Shown in pieces: positions 49,300-61,640 of a DNA stretch of 64,000 bases. Numbering within the stretch: the stretch's first letter is position 1; each line of letters begins with the position of its first letter. The position numbers and the translations under genes are program-made. Location of the stretch: positions 627,187 to 691,186 of the forward strand of contig NW_025064896.1 of the NCBI RefSeq assembly GCF_019112545.1. Reading direction: 5' to 3'. Under the pieces are notes generated by a model. The model searched no databases. It saw only the letters and a program-made list of their open reading frames with translations, and was not told where the DNA came from. The DNA is from Guyanagaster necrorhizus (taxonomy: Eukaryota > Basidiomycota > Agaricomycetes > Agaricales > Physalacriaceae).

Positions 49300-50260
49300 C
49301 AGTAGAATCACTCACTAGTCAGCCCTATCTTTTATCTCCTTAATCTTCATGTTCTTGCCAAGCTCTTCCAGTCCATCAGCTTCTTTCTGTAACTCAGCAA
49401 TCTGTGCTCTGATGTCCTTCCTCATATGCTTCTTCTTTGAGCAATCCCATGATAAATGTCTCTTTTGTCTGCAATTAAAGCACTTGCCCCCTTTCTTCGG
49501 CCAGTCTATGTCTATCAGTTTACTGCTTCTAGTGTACATAGTGCTAGTGCCTGTCTTCTGGATTCTATATATTAGGGTGTTGAAAGGCATGGAGCTGGTC
49601 TTAGCAGTGTTAGTATTACTGTCAGACTTTGAGTCTATGAGCTGATAGAGTTTTTGATCACTCTGAAGGTTAGCCTGTTCTGCCTTCTGTTGTTGCTGTT
49701 CCTTGTTTGTCTCAGTGATATGCTTCTTTCATGCATCATATCCCTTTGGTATATTCATCCCAATATTTAAGATCATCTCAATATAAGAGAGAGATGCCCC
49801 TTGTTTGAGCATCTCAACCATCTTTCTGTCATCAGTGATATTGTCCCAAATCTCAGCAAGTTTGCCAAGTCATTCCAATTCATCAAAATATTCACTAGTG
49901 ATCTTGTCTCTCATTCACAACTCTTTCATCTTATTCTTGTGTACTTCTTAAACAGCAGAGTTGATGAATTTATTGTGAAGCATCTGTTTGAACACCAGCT
50001 AGGATGGCAGTTGATGATGCTGTGTGGTTGTCAAATAGAGACTGGAGGAAAGTAGAGTCCACCAAACCTTGGCCTTGTTTTTAAGATAGATTGAGGCAAA
50101 GGTGACTTAGTAAATGTCAAAGTAGAAGTAGACCAAGTATACTTTGAAATATTGCTCACAGTCAATAAAAAAGTGGTCAATATCATCTGAGGTACTGATG
50201 TGCTTGGTAATGGCTAAGTGACTAAGAGAGGTGAATGAGGAATGAACTCTCAAACACCAA
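49300..50260 (-). pseudogene. Element F gag remnant
   Basis: Zinc knuckle KCFNCRQKRHLSWDC is near 49480..49440 on the minus strand, preceded by DIDWPKKGGK-type linker sequence. The capsid part near 50180 reads STSDDIDHFFIDCEQYFKVY. Multiple stops occur. Confidence 0.65.
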
Positions 50261-51216
50261 CACCTAACCACTCAATACACAATCACCAAATACAGTTGAG
50301 GTTGGTTGCTTTGAGTACAATAGAAGCACTCTTTCAGTCTTAAGTAAAATCAAAGAAACAGTCAATAAAGACAGTTATTCAACTCTATCTTGCTTTCAAA
50401 GATGCAATACTCATGAGAGTAGTTTATAGCAATGTTTAAGTATAATTAGGACTTAGAATCTATGCTAAATTGTGCTCCAAATCAACTTAGAATATTCTGA
50501 AATCCAATGAACTCTGAAACCCAAATACTGAGTCTATCAAGCACTTAGGCTTGACTAGCTGCACTCTTGGCTGTCTAGCAGTCCTCAAAACCAAAGAACT
50601 TGTATTCTGATGCTGAAACCCTTATAGTTTGAAACCCAAATTAATCTGAAACCCAAAATACAGTTATTATTCCAATCCAATCCTCTCTAAGTGATAAAGC
50701 AACTTAAATAAATCACTAAGTCGAAGCAGAACTCAAAATCCGTTGTCCCAGAGACTAGCTACAGTGGACTAGAAGACCTGAATGCAGGGGTGGATTGCTT
50801 GCTTGCTATTTCCCCCCCATTCCCTTCTTTTATATATGAACAACAGGTACAGAATCTATAAATAAAGCATTCAAAATAATATTTCTCCTGTTTAAAGCTG
50901 AATCATGCCATTATTCCAGAATGGCGGCACTCCTGGACTCCCCTAGGCTTTCCCAGACCCGCCTGGCCACCGCACAGCTTTATTTTAAGCCTACAGTGCC
51001 TGTGGGTACCTAACTCCTTTCTGTCTACTCAAAGTTTTAATCCTCTGAGTTATTCTTAGCAGCTCAATCAATCAGGCCCAATCAGGCCCAGTCAACCAGT
51101 CCTATCCACTCTATTCCTCTCAATTCTAAGTCCCTTAGGTCACCTGATACCTAGGAAATTTGGACTTAGGCATTTGAGTCAAAACTCACAGTGCTAGCCA
51201 CAGATCATTGGGTCTC
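50261..51216. other. Unidentified sequence beside the assembly gap
   Basis: It does not match either LTR family by eye. It regains some CpG (for example CAGACCCGCCTGGCCACCGC near 50957) and has TATATAT at about 50831 and an AATCAGGCCC doublet near 51070..51090. It could be the LTR or leader of a third element. No ORF. Confidence 0.35.
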
Positions 51217-51426
51217 NNNNNNNNNNNNNNNNNNNNNNNNNNNNNNNNNNNNNNNNNNNNNNNNNNNNNNNNNNNNNNNNNNNNNNNNNNNNNNNNNNNN
51301 NNNNNNNNNNNNNNNNNNNNNNNNNNNNNNNNNNNNNNNNNNNNNNNNNNNNNNNNNNNNNNNNNNNNNNNNNNNNNNNNNNNNNNNNNNNNNNNNNNNN
51401 NNNNNNNNNNNNNNNNNNNNNNNNNN
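51217..51426. other. Assembly gap (210 N)
   Basis: An unbroken run of N. ORFs reported across it are artefacts. Confidence 1.
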
Positions 51427-54161
51427 TACTGGCTAATGATCCTCAGTTACTAGCATATTCTAGTGTGTTATGCAGAATTTGCAAATTATAGGGCTGGACA
51501 TGTAGCCTGCATATCACTGATTAGGGTTTATAATCAGAAATAGAGTAATTGTGTGCAAAAAAGCTGCTCCACAAGGGAGTCTCATCACTGAAGACAATTT
51601 TCTCCACTTGTTCTCTAGACCACCAACTGAATGGCACTGACCACCATTTGGCAAGTACTCTAATCCTATAAGAGTGCTGCCTCAGAATGCAGCTATTTTG
51701 TAGTGCAAACCTGACCTCATTCAGACACTCCACCCCTTTAAGGGCACATCTGATAATATTGATCAATTTTTAATTGATTGTGAATAATATTTTGAGGTGT
51801 ATGTTATCTATCTCAGGACTGACATGAATAAGATGGCATTCACTGCCTCTTATTTTGAGAGCAAAGCCAAGCACTGATAGATGCTCATCTCTTCCACATT
51901 CTACTCCTCCATATGACAATATTATCACTTTTCTTTCTGGCCAGTCTTTAAACAAATGGTATATGACAAGTTCATCAATTCAGCCATCTAAGAAGTGCAC
52001 AAGAACAAGATAAAGGAGTTATAAATAGCTGGTGACAAAGTTGCCAGCAAATATTTTGATGAACTGGAGTGCTTGGGAACTCTGGCTGAGGTATGAGAGA
52101 GTATTAACAATAATAGAAGAATGGTTGAATATCTCAAACTCAGAGTCCCATCATCATACATATCAATGATCTCCAATATAGAAACCAACATGCTGAAAGA
52201 ATATGATGTATGAAAAGAATGGATCACAGAGATGAATAAGGAATGCCTTAGGCAAAAGGCAGTGAATACCAGTGCTCAGCCTGATAAGAAATCTGGTGGA
52301 TCCTCCAATGGGAAAACTGAGACTGCTCTGAAATTGAGCACTCCCACTACATCCTTCTATACTGCACAGAAGACCAGAATTGATATGACTTACATTGGAA
52401 CTGGTAAACCTATAGACATTGATCATATGAAAAAAGAGAGGAAGTGTTTCAATTGTGGCTAAAAGGATCACATGATAAAAGACTGCCTGAAGAAGAAGAT
52501 ATGAGAAGACATCCAAGCTCAGATCACTGAACTGAAAAGAGAAGCTGATGAACTGGGACCAGAAATAAAGATTGAAGAAGTAAAAAATGGGGCTGACCAG
52601 TGAGTGATTTCACTGGATTGGCCAAAGAACTTTATGGTGTGTAATCTACAACTGCTGGATGGACTGATAGTATCTCTGTAGCTATCAATATGCCTAAATT
52701 TTGCATGCATCTGAATATACCCAAACTATGTATCCCACACACCATAAAAGAATTGCAAAAACTGAAGACTCAAATGCCTATAGGCTGAACAGAAAGAAAG
52801 ACTCCCAAGGTATGGCTCAAATCATTTGATACTGAATGGACTTGGCAAGCCATAAGGGAAGCACCAACAGAGGAAGTGGCAAAGGTGATACTCAAAAACT
52901 GAGTACATAAGACCCATGCTGAAGAGGTGATCAACAAGATGATCAAAAGAATCAGAGAGACTGAATGATGTCAAGCCTTCAAATAGCTTGATAAACTCCA
53001 CAGACTCCAGAAGTATATTTACCACATCAAGACTCTGAGATAAGACCTTGCTACTAAAGCTCAAGTCAAAACCTTAACCAATTGCTCAATCCATGCTATC
53101 ATCACCCTAATTGACAGTGGCTGCACTGGAAGCTCCATTAATCATGCTTTTGTCATTAAGCACCAGCTCTTGACTCAGACTACTGTGGCCCCTATCCTAG
53201 TCTATAATGCAGATAAAACAAAGAATCAGACTGGCTTGATTACTGAGTTCATCAAGTTATAATTAACAATCAGCAATCACTCAGAATGAATCAATCTAGC
53301 TATCACTGATCTAGAAACCAAAGAAATATTCCTAGGTTATGACTGGCTGATCTGACACAATCTGCTGGTTAATTGAAAAACTGGATAGATCATGTTTGCC
53401 TGCTGCAAGTGCTGGAAAGTCCCATTTGAACTACTGGACCAAGATCTGGAAGACCAATAGAATGAGAAGATAGGGGATAGAGAAACTATCCTCACTGTAG
53501 ACCTGAAAAAGAAAATTTACATGTGAGCCATGCATCATGCCAATAAGAGAAAAAAAGAGAAGATATTCAAGGAGATAGTGCCTGAATGGGCAAGAGACTA
53601 CCAAGACTTATTTGACAAGTAAAGTTTTAATGAGTTACTGAAATTCAAACTATGAGACCACATGATCAAGCTTGTCTCCAATGTGAATGCTAATCTTGAC
53701 TGCAAAACATATCCCCTCAGTAACAATAAACAATAGGAACTTGATAAGTTTTTAGATGAGAATCTTTCCAGCAGCTGAATCTGACCATTGAAGTCTCCTA
53801 TAGCCTCACTATTCTTCTTTATCAAAAAGAAGGATGGAAAGCTCTGACCAGTCCAAGATTATCAAAAGTTAAATGAGATGATGATCAAAAACTGTTATCC
53901 ACTTCTATTGATCTCCAAATTAATGGACAAACTCAGGGAGGCCAAATACTACACAAAACTGGATATACAATAGGAATACAACAACATACAGATAAAAAAG
54001 AGAGACAAATGGAAAGTGGCATTCTAGACTAATTGAGGGCTCTTTGAGCCCACAGTTATATTCTTCAGACTAACTAATTCCCCTACCACATTTCAATGGA
54101 TGATGAATGATATATTCAAGGACCTGGTCACTATAGAGAAGATCACTATATATCTAGATAA
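51427..54161 (+). mobile_element. Element D, left part: family 1 chromovirus (gag, protease, RT)
   Basis: Gag capsid sequence (GTSDNIDQFLIDC) is near 51735. Zinc knuckle RKCFNCG*KDHMIKDC is near 52440, with a stop replacing one residue. Protease ITLIDSGCTGSSINHAFV is near 53105. RT runs from about 53800 (FFIKKKDGKL) to IYLDN at 54161, where element C is inserted. The left LTR is lost in or before the gap. Stops replace Arg in the usual pattern. Confidence 0.78.
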
Positions 54162-54662
54162 TGTTATGCACATGCCACTGGCCTCTATGTCACCTCAACC
54201 AACTATGAATGCAATCATAGAAACCCACTGGACTCTGGCCACTCTCTATTACCTATTAATTTCATTTTTACCATTATTATTTCACATCTGTATTTCATAT
54301 TGTAATATCTAGACCCTGAACTCGGTAGTGAATATTGACATCAGAACCCAATGGAATCTGACTTGGAATTAGCTACCATTAGTATATAAAGCTATGTATA
54401 ACTATTGTAACTACTCAGTTTGAATATCAACTTGGATAAGCCAGCTACACTTCACTCCCACTTCAACTCCTCCTTATCTTATCTGTCAGATTCTGCTCTG
54501 AAGGACATTCTGGTTTGCTTTTCTAATGGAACTCCATTCAGTCTATCCAGATCCTTAGGCTCCGACTCAAGGGTGACGTTGCCAATAGCTTTGTCAACAC
54601 CCACACACTCTATCAGACTCTGTGCATGCACTCAAGTCCACTCGATTGGCACATTTCTAACA
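54162..54662 (+). repeat. 5' LTR of element C
   Basis: TGTTATGCACATGCC to ATTTCTAACA. A TATA-like AGTATATAAA is at about 54381, present also in the 3' LTR. It is the reverse complement of the element B LTR as printed on the plus strand. Confidence 0.9.
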
Positions 54663-54767
54663 GTATATTTGAACTCAAACTCTTGAGTCAAAAATTTTAC
54701 TATGTCCACCACATTTATCAAACTCACAGAAACTGATCCTGAATAATCTCAGTCCACCCATCCAAAC

Positions 54768-56125
54768 ATGTTTTCCATAGAAGACATTCTAGTCTCTGCC
54801 TCAAAGGAACAACCAGGTCTTTTTAGATTAGCCTCTAGTGGAGGACAACCTTCCCATAGGGAAATCTACAATCACTCTAGCTTCACTATCCACCAACCTA
54901 ATTATGATGATTCCCTTAACCCTTTTGATGCTATCAGCATCCTAACCAATGGAGTCTGATGGATCAGTCTAATGTATAGTGCTCAGACTGACCCCCCAAT
55001 AGACCCCTTATCTCTGAGCAACATGCATGAGAATTCAGACAGCCCAGACTTAGAGGGCAGAGATGAAGACACTCCTACTCATACTCCCATCTGACAGGAA
55101 CCAGGTGGTAATCCACCAAACTCTTTTCCAGGAGGTCCAGGAGGTCCCAATAGCCTAAGCAGCTCCAATGGCCCCACAGGAAATAACAATCCAAACCAGC
55201 AGGACATGTTCCTAGAATTCATGAACCTGTTACAAGGAGTCTCCACTTCCCTCAACAACTCTAAACCAGCCACTATCCATACTAAGATCAAGGAACCAGA
55301 ACTATTTGATAGTTCTGACCCTCACAAACTAAAGACATTCATCATTTCCCTTCAGTTGAACTTCAATGATAGACCTACCACATTTGCAACAGATGCTAAC
55401 AAGGTTAACTATGCTATTTCATTCCTGGCCAGCACCATGCTTAACTGGTTCAAACCAGACATTCTTAACCCCAATCTGTGGAATCTATCAGCCTGGCAAT
55501 TCTCTTATGCAGCTTTCCTGGATGAGCTTTGTAGCAACTTCAGCCTCTTTGATGCTATCAGAGATGCTGAAGATGCATTAAAACATCTCTGGATGCATGA
55601 TGGAGATCAGATCATGAAGTATATGGTCCAATTCAACTAGTATGCTTCACAAATTGAGTATAGAGATAACTCCCTCTGCCATGCCTTTTACTGTGGCCTC
55701 TACACCTATATCAAGGATGATATGGCACACTATGGGAAGCCAAACAACCTTTGCAATATGCACTTCCTTGCCCAAAAACTTGATGCTCACTACTAGATCT
55801 GGAAGACCAAAATTACCCATGAAAACTGGGACAATAAAATCTCCAACCCCAAATTCAAAGGGTCTAACACTTTTTCCTTGGACTCCAGCTCCACACTGAA
55901 ATCTACCACCCCTAAGCCCTATGCTGACAAGCTAGGCAAAGATGGCTGTCTTACTTAGGAAGAAAAAGACCACTAGCACTAGAACAACCTTTGCATATTC
56001 TGTGGAGCCAAACACAAGACTGAGGACTGCAACAAGTAGAAGGTGGCAGCCTCTGCCAAGGGTTGTACAGCAGAAGTTGACACTGCTTTCATAGAACCAG
56101 CCCTGATAGAGTCAGAAAACTAAGA
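54768..56125 (+). pseudogene. Element C gag remnant
   Basis: It starts MFSIEDILVSASKEQPGLF and has a Pro/Gly/Asn-rich linker near 55110..55200. The long open piece at 55206..55640 holds the capsid (LKTFIISLQLNFNDRP.. FLDELCSNFSLFDAI). The zinc-knuckle variant CIFCGAKHKTEDC is at about 55990..56030. Few stops, at former Trp, Gln and Arg codons. Confidence 0.82.
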
Positions 56126-59100
56126 AGCAACTCTGTTCCCTCTATGTGAGTTCAGAGTTGTGTTGACTCTATTTGCACACCAGAGATCATCACTCTCAAT
56201 GCAACATCTCTTTCCAATCACTCTTTCCACATTCTCCTCTCAGCAGAATTACCAACTACTATAGAACCCAATGGTTCCCCAACTTGTATCATTCTGCATT
56301 TTCTTGCCCTTATTGATTCTGGCTCTAGCCACTGCTTTGTTGACACTAAGTATGTAGCTGCCAATGAAATTCCCATTAAAACCATCTCTAGTATGCAATT
56401 TTGATTATTTGATAGCTCTATCGGGAGCTATATATCTCAAATCACAATCATCTCCATCTGTTTTCCATTTGGAGACACCTTCCTCATTGACTTCTATGTC
56501 ACTCCTCTAGATTCATCTTGCAATCTTGTCCTAGGATACAACTGGCTCTTCTGCTATAATCCACTGATTGACTGGATTGAGAACAGTATCATTTTCTGCT
56601 CAAGCCACCAGGACCTCACTCCAACCAATTCTATGGCCTCCACCACATCCCAGGGACTTCCAAGCCTATAGGACAACAGTCCACCCCTCTTCAAGCCTTT
56701 TAGCTCAAATCTGAGACTTCTATGCTCACCAGACTCCATCAGTCCAACTCCTAGAGCTTCACCCCATTCCAAATCAAATCTGGGTAACTGGCAAACTCCA
56801 TTCCCATATGAACCCATTTACTCCTATCCTCCCTCAGAGTCTTTTACTATGAAAGCACATCCAAAGATCTCCATCATATCTGCTGCCATATTTGTCTGAG
56901 CCAATATAGAAAAAGGTGCTCAGCAGTTTATACTGCAGCCTTTCTTGTCTAATATTGGAGCCAAAGCTGCATCCATGGGACCAGCAGATCTTTCATCAGT
57001 GTCAGTAGAGTACCATGATTTTGCAGATGTCTTCAGTGATACTCTCTCCAAAAAGCTACTCAAACACAGGTCATATGACCTCAAAATCAACCTTGAGGAA
57101 GAAACATCTCTACTGCTTAGCCCTATTTATTCTCTCTTGGAATCTGAATTCAAGGCTCTATGAGAGTTTATTGATGATAATCTGCACAATGGGTTCATTA
57201 CTCCATCCTGCTCTCTATATGGGGCTCCAGTTCTATTTGTCAAGAAAAAGACTGGTGAACTCTGACTTTGCATCGACTACTGTGGCCTAAACAAAATCTC
57301 CAAGAAAGATCACTATCCTCTTCCTCTCATTTCTGATCTCCTCGACTCTGCCTGCTCTGCTCATATCTACACCAAACTCAACTTTAGGCATGCCTACCAT
57401 CTTGTTCACATAGCTAAAGAGGATGAATGGAAAACAGCCTTCTGAACCCATTATGGTTTCTTTGAATGACATGTCATGCCTTTTAGCCTCACAAATGCTC
57501 CAGCGGCATTCCAACAATTTGTGAATGATATTTTCTCTGACATACTCAACATATCAGTAGTACTCTATCTTGACAACATCCTCATATATTCCAACAATCT
57601 GAAAGATCACCAGAAACATGTTTGAGAGGTCCTATGCAGGCTTAGAGCTAATGGACTCTACTGCAAGAGTTCCAAATGCAAATTCAATCAGGACTCCATA
57701 GAGTATCTAGGCTACATCCTATCATCTAAAGGACTTTGCATGTCTGAAGAAAAAGTCAAGGCCATTGTTGACTGGCCAGTGCCATGAAAAGTCAAGGACA
57801 TTCAATCCTTTCTTGGTTTTGCCAACTTCTACCATTGCTTTATACATGGATATAGTGACATCATCATCTCCCTTACATGACTCACCTGCAAGAGAACTCC
57901 ATGGAAATTTGACAACAAATGCTTAGCTGCCTTCAATAAATTGAAACAGATCTTTACACATGCTCCCATCCTTACTCACTGGGTTTCCAATCAAAAGATA
58001 GTGGTGGAAACTGATGCCTCTGATTATGTCATGGCAGCTATCCTCTCTATCTATCTTGAAGATGGCAAAATTCACCCAATTGCATTCTGCTCCCAGAGCC
58101 TCCACAATGCTGAACTCAACTATGACACCCATGACAAGGAGCTCTTGGCCATTTTTGAAGCTTTTAAACATTGGTGGCACTATCTTGAAGACTCTGTGGA
58201 CTCCATTGATGTCATAACAGACCACAAGAACCTTGAATACTTTGCCACCACTAAGATTCTAACCTGCTGACAAGTCTGCTAGTCTGAATACCTATCCTAG
58301 TTCAACTTAGTAATTTATTTCTGCCCTGAAAAACTTGGTGAAAAACCAGATGTGCTCACTAGATGATGGGACATCTATTTTAAAGAGGGAGATAGCTAAT
58401 ATGCCCAAGTCAACCCCCACAATTTCTGATCTGTGTTCATCCAAGAACAACTTTCTACATTACTCTGTGCAACCTACCTTGAAGGCTCTACCCTTTGAGC
58501 CAGTGCCATCATGGACATTGACAAGCTCCATATCGATATCAAACAAGCACAATCTTCTGACTCTACATCCTCTGACAGCCTCCACCAGGCTAAGGCCACT
58601 TTGGAATCCTCCCCCTCTCAGTGGTCTATTGATGAATCAGACATCCTCTGCTTTGAAGGCCACATCTATGTTCTGGAGTCTGAAGATCTCCATCTCCATA
58701 TACTACAGAACAATCATGATTATATCTTGGTAGGCCACTTTGGTCAAAACCAGACATTGGAACTAGTCCAGCAGAACTATACCTGGCCAAAGATGCACAA
58801 ATATATCCAACACTATGTTAAGTCCTGCATAGTTTGTGGATGCAATAAGGCACCTAGGCACTGCCCCTATGAGTTACTCAAACCTCTGCCAGTTTCTGAA
58901 CAGCTATGGGATTCCATTTTCATGGACTTCATTGAACAACTACCAGACTCTAATGGATTTACCGCTATTTTAGTAGTCATAGACTGAGCTAGCAAACAAG
59001 CTATCTTCATTCCCACTCATGACACCATTAACTCCATAGAGCTCACCCAACTTTTTCTTATCCATATATTCTCCAAACATGGAATACCCAGTCATATCAC

Positions 59101-59995
59101 ATCTGACTATGGCTTCAAATTCATCTCTCAATTTACTCATGCCTTAGCCATGGCCCTTGACATGGAACTCCACCTTACCTCTGGTTACTATCCAGAGGCC
59201 GACAGATAAACAGAACAAGCAAACCAAACTCTGGAACAATATATCCACATCTACTGCTTCTACCAGCAGGACAACTGAGACACCCTCTTACCCATTGCTG
59301 AATTTGCCTACAATAATGCTCCTAATACATCCACCAGAATCTTTCCATTTTTTGCTAACAAGGGTTACCACTTTAACATCACTATTCACTCTGAAAGGAA
59401 CATCACCTCTGTCTGAGCCTGAGATTTCACAGTCAATCTTGATGAACTTTCTGAAGCTCAATCTTGCTATAAGATCCAAGCAGACAAGCATCAGATTCTG
59501 GCACCCCCATTCACAGTGGGAGACAAGGCCTATCTCAGCTCCAAACATATCAAAACCACCTGCCTGACTAGAAAATCTTCAGAAAAATACCTTGGTCCTT
59601 TCGAAATCATAGTCCAATCTGGCACCCACTCCTTTACCCTGAGGTTTCTGCTGGATCTCTGCTCCATTCACTCCATCTTTTATGTGTCACAATTGGAACC
59701 TATAAAAGAAAACACCATTTCTAACCAAATCCAACCACTACTGCCTCCAGTTGAAGTTGATGGAGAAGAATATTTCAAAATAGCCTAAATCTTCAACTTT
59801 AAACTGGACCACTAGTTCTGCTGCCCACTGTTGTACAAAATCCAGTGGCTAGGATATGAAGGTACCAATGAAGAATTTGCTTGGTTATCAGCCTCTGAGT
59901 TCTTCACCAATGAATTCATTGAAGAATTCCACCACTGATACCCAGGCAAACCAGGACCCTTATCTAAAGTCATTCAAACATCTCATTCCTGATAC
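56126..59995 (+). pseudogene. Element C pol remnant
   Basis: Protease LIDSGSSHCFVD is near 56312. RT has [13 protein letters not shown] near 57240, [18 protein letters not shown] near 57485 and YLDNILIYS at about 57564 (the second catalytic Asp has become Asn). RNase H VETDASDYVMAAILS is near 58005. The integrase zinc region HFGQNQTLELVQQNY.. CIVCGCNKA is near 58735..58855. The integrase core MDFIEQLPDSNGF is near 58920, with HITSDYGFKFIS near 59095. The chromodomain (EEYFKIA.. LYKIQWLGYEGTNEEFAW) is near 59765..59885. About twenty stops, chiefly TGA at Arg positions. Confidence 0.87.
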
Positions 59996-60174
59996 AATGC
60001 TACTCTGGACACCACTGGCACCCCATCTTACCATTTCAATTTTAACCACTAATTACCACCATTCAATCACCCTTTTTACACTTTTCAAGTCAAAAAAAAA
60101 ATCTTGCATTTACATTTTTATCCACTACTAACATCTGATGCCCTTTTCTATATACAGTTCATACAAAATAATTT

Positions 60175-61510
60175 TTACAAAGAAGCAGAACTTGACAGGC
60201 CTGCACCAGAACCTGAACTCTCTCTCTGCTCCTTCAACTTCTCTATGTTCTCATCCAGCCTCTTCAACATCACCTCCTGAAGATCCTCCACCTCTTGATC
60301 TCTCTCATCCTTGAAGATCAGTCGAGTCTTCTTTCAGGCCTTCACCTCAGACTCTAAAAACAACTCTAAAGGAGATGATATATCATCAGAACCATAGTCA
60401 CCTTGAAGGCCAGCCACAGTACTGTGAACATCTGCCACTGAGTCTGCCAACTCATTCACATGATGCATCAACTTGTGTATCAATTTTGAAAGTTGGTGAA
60501 GACCAGTGGAGACCTCCATGCTACTAATCACCTTGCTTGCAGTGACACTCTGGTTGAACAAACAGGCAGTCTTCTTAATCTTGCAACATGTGCAAGTCTG
60601 CCCACATACGGTGTCTTTGGTGGCCAGGTGTGCATAACAATGGGCACCATCTTGGTGACAGCACACACAGCTTTCTGAGAACAAAGGCTAAGTCAAACCA
60701 TGCAAGAAAATCAAGACACTTACTTTCACCATCCAACAACTCTTTGCCTTCTGCCAGCCCCACCACTTCCAACTTCACCTGCTTCTTGGGACTAGCAACC
60801 ACCTCTGCCCCACTGCCATCTGCTAGGCTCCTTGACCTGAACTTGCATTTATGGCTCTTTTCCACTGGATCTACCATCTTCCTCTTCTCCTCTTGCACCC
60901 TCTTTTTTCTCTCTAAGGTTCTCTCAGATTCTTCTGACTCATTGTCTCCTTCAGTCCCCTTATCTTGCTGACCATCAGACTCTAGAGATATATGGTCAGT
61001 CACCTTCTTGAAGCAAAGACTGGAGCCAGGACCAAACTGTTCCACCAGCACTTGATACAGCCAAAAATCAACAGCCTCCATGAGGGTCATCTGCAACTCA
61101 TCCTCTGTAACTATCCTCTCCTGCTCTGTCTCTAAGACTGAAGCTCTCACCACAGTCTCCACAGCCTCTCTCTCCTCAGCCTCCTTCTGAGCTGCCTCTC
61201 TCAAGGCCTCCTCTACCTCCTTAGCATACCTCTCTGTGACCTGCCAGACCTCCTTCCTCTTTCTCTCCAATTCCTCCTTCTGCTCCCTTTTCTGCACCTT
61301 CTGGACCACACAGTCTGCCTGGACCTTTTTCTCTCACTCTTGCTCCCCTTGCCATTTTAAATGGCTCTCTATGGCCTCTGCATATTCTTCCTTCATGGTC
61401 TGCTATTCCAGATGAAATAATTCCTTGGCCTCTTTGGGGCCATCAGAGGTAGGTTCCCTCACCAAAGGCTCAGGAGTACACAAGTGACAATATGCAGCAG
61501 GAGGCAACAT
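60175..61510 (-). CDS. Antisense, intron-containing gene of element C (Zn2Cys6-like protein; three nonsense codons)
   Basis: Opposite strand to C gag-pol, tail-to-tail with pol. Exon 1 is 60724..61510 (787 nt), the intron 60675..60723 (49 nt, GTAAGT..TTCTCAG) and exon 2 60175..60674 (500 nt); 428 residues. The start ATG is 131 bp from the 3' LTR. The N-terminal part reads MLPPAAYCHLCTPEPLVREP, then a Lys/Glu/Arg-rich coiled-coil-like region (~residues 50..150), an acidic GDNESEESERT stretch and KSHKCKFRSRS. After the intron come C265-VC-C-HQDGAH-C275 and C290-TC-C-KIKKTA-C300, i.e. two CX2CX6C halves with a 14-residue linker (usual Zn2Cys6 linkers are shorter). A helical leucine-spaced region and an acidic end follow. 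Only three in-frame stops are seen, each where element B or the pattern suggests Trp or Arg. Confidence 0.8.
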
Positions 61511-61640
61511 AGTTAGAGTGATAATAGTGGTATCTGATCAAGTTGCAAAAAATTCCCATGGCCACCAATAATCTTCCATGTAGACCCATCGGCTATTGGG
61601 ATCTATGCTCTTGAGGGCAAGAACACTAATGGGGAGATAC

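Larger units (their letters stand above)
44431..50260 (-). mobile_element. Element F: family 1 chromovirus, minus strand, right end unresolved
   Basis: The left (3') LTR is 44431..44880 (TGTTAAGCCC.. to AATCATAATA). Internal sequence runs integrase/chromodomain to gag, leftmost to rightmost, on the minus strand. A family 2 solo LTR interrupts the integrase at 45748..46246. Gag-like sequence (SDDIDHFFIDCEQYF) reaches about 50190 and perhaps 50260. No right LTR was found; it may lie in or beyond the assembly gap, or be lost. Confidence 0.75.

Noticed and set aside
51060..51095. AATCAGGCCC doublet considered as a CRISPR or tandem array
   Set aside because: Only two units, no spacers; a eukaryotic genome.
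51191..51453. ORFs spanning the N run
   Set aside because: They consist almost wholly of unknown bases.
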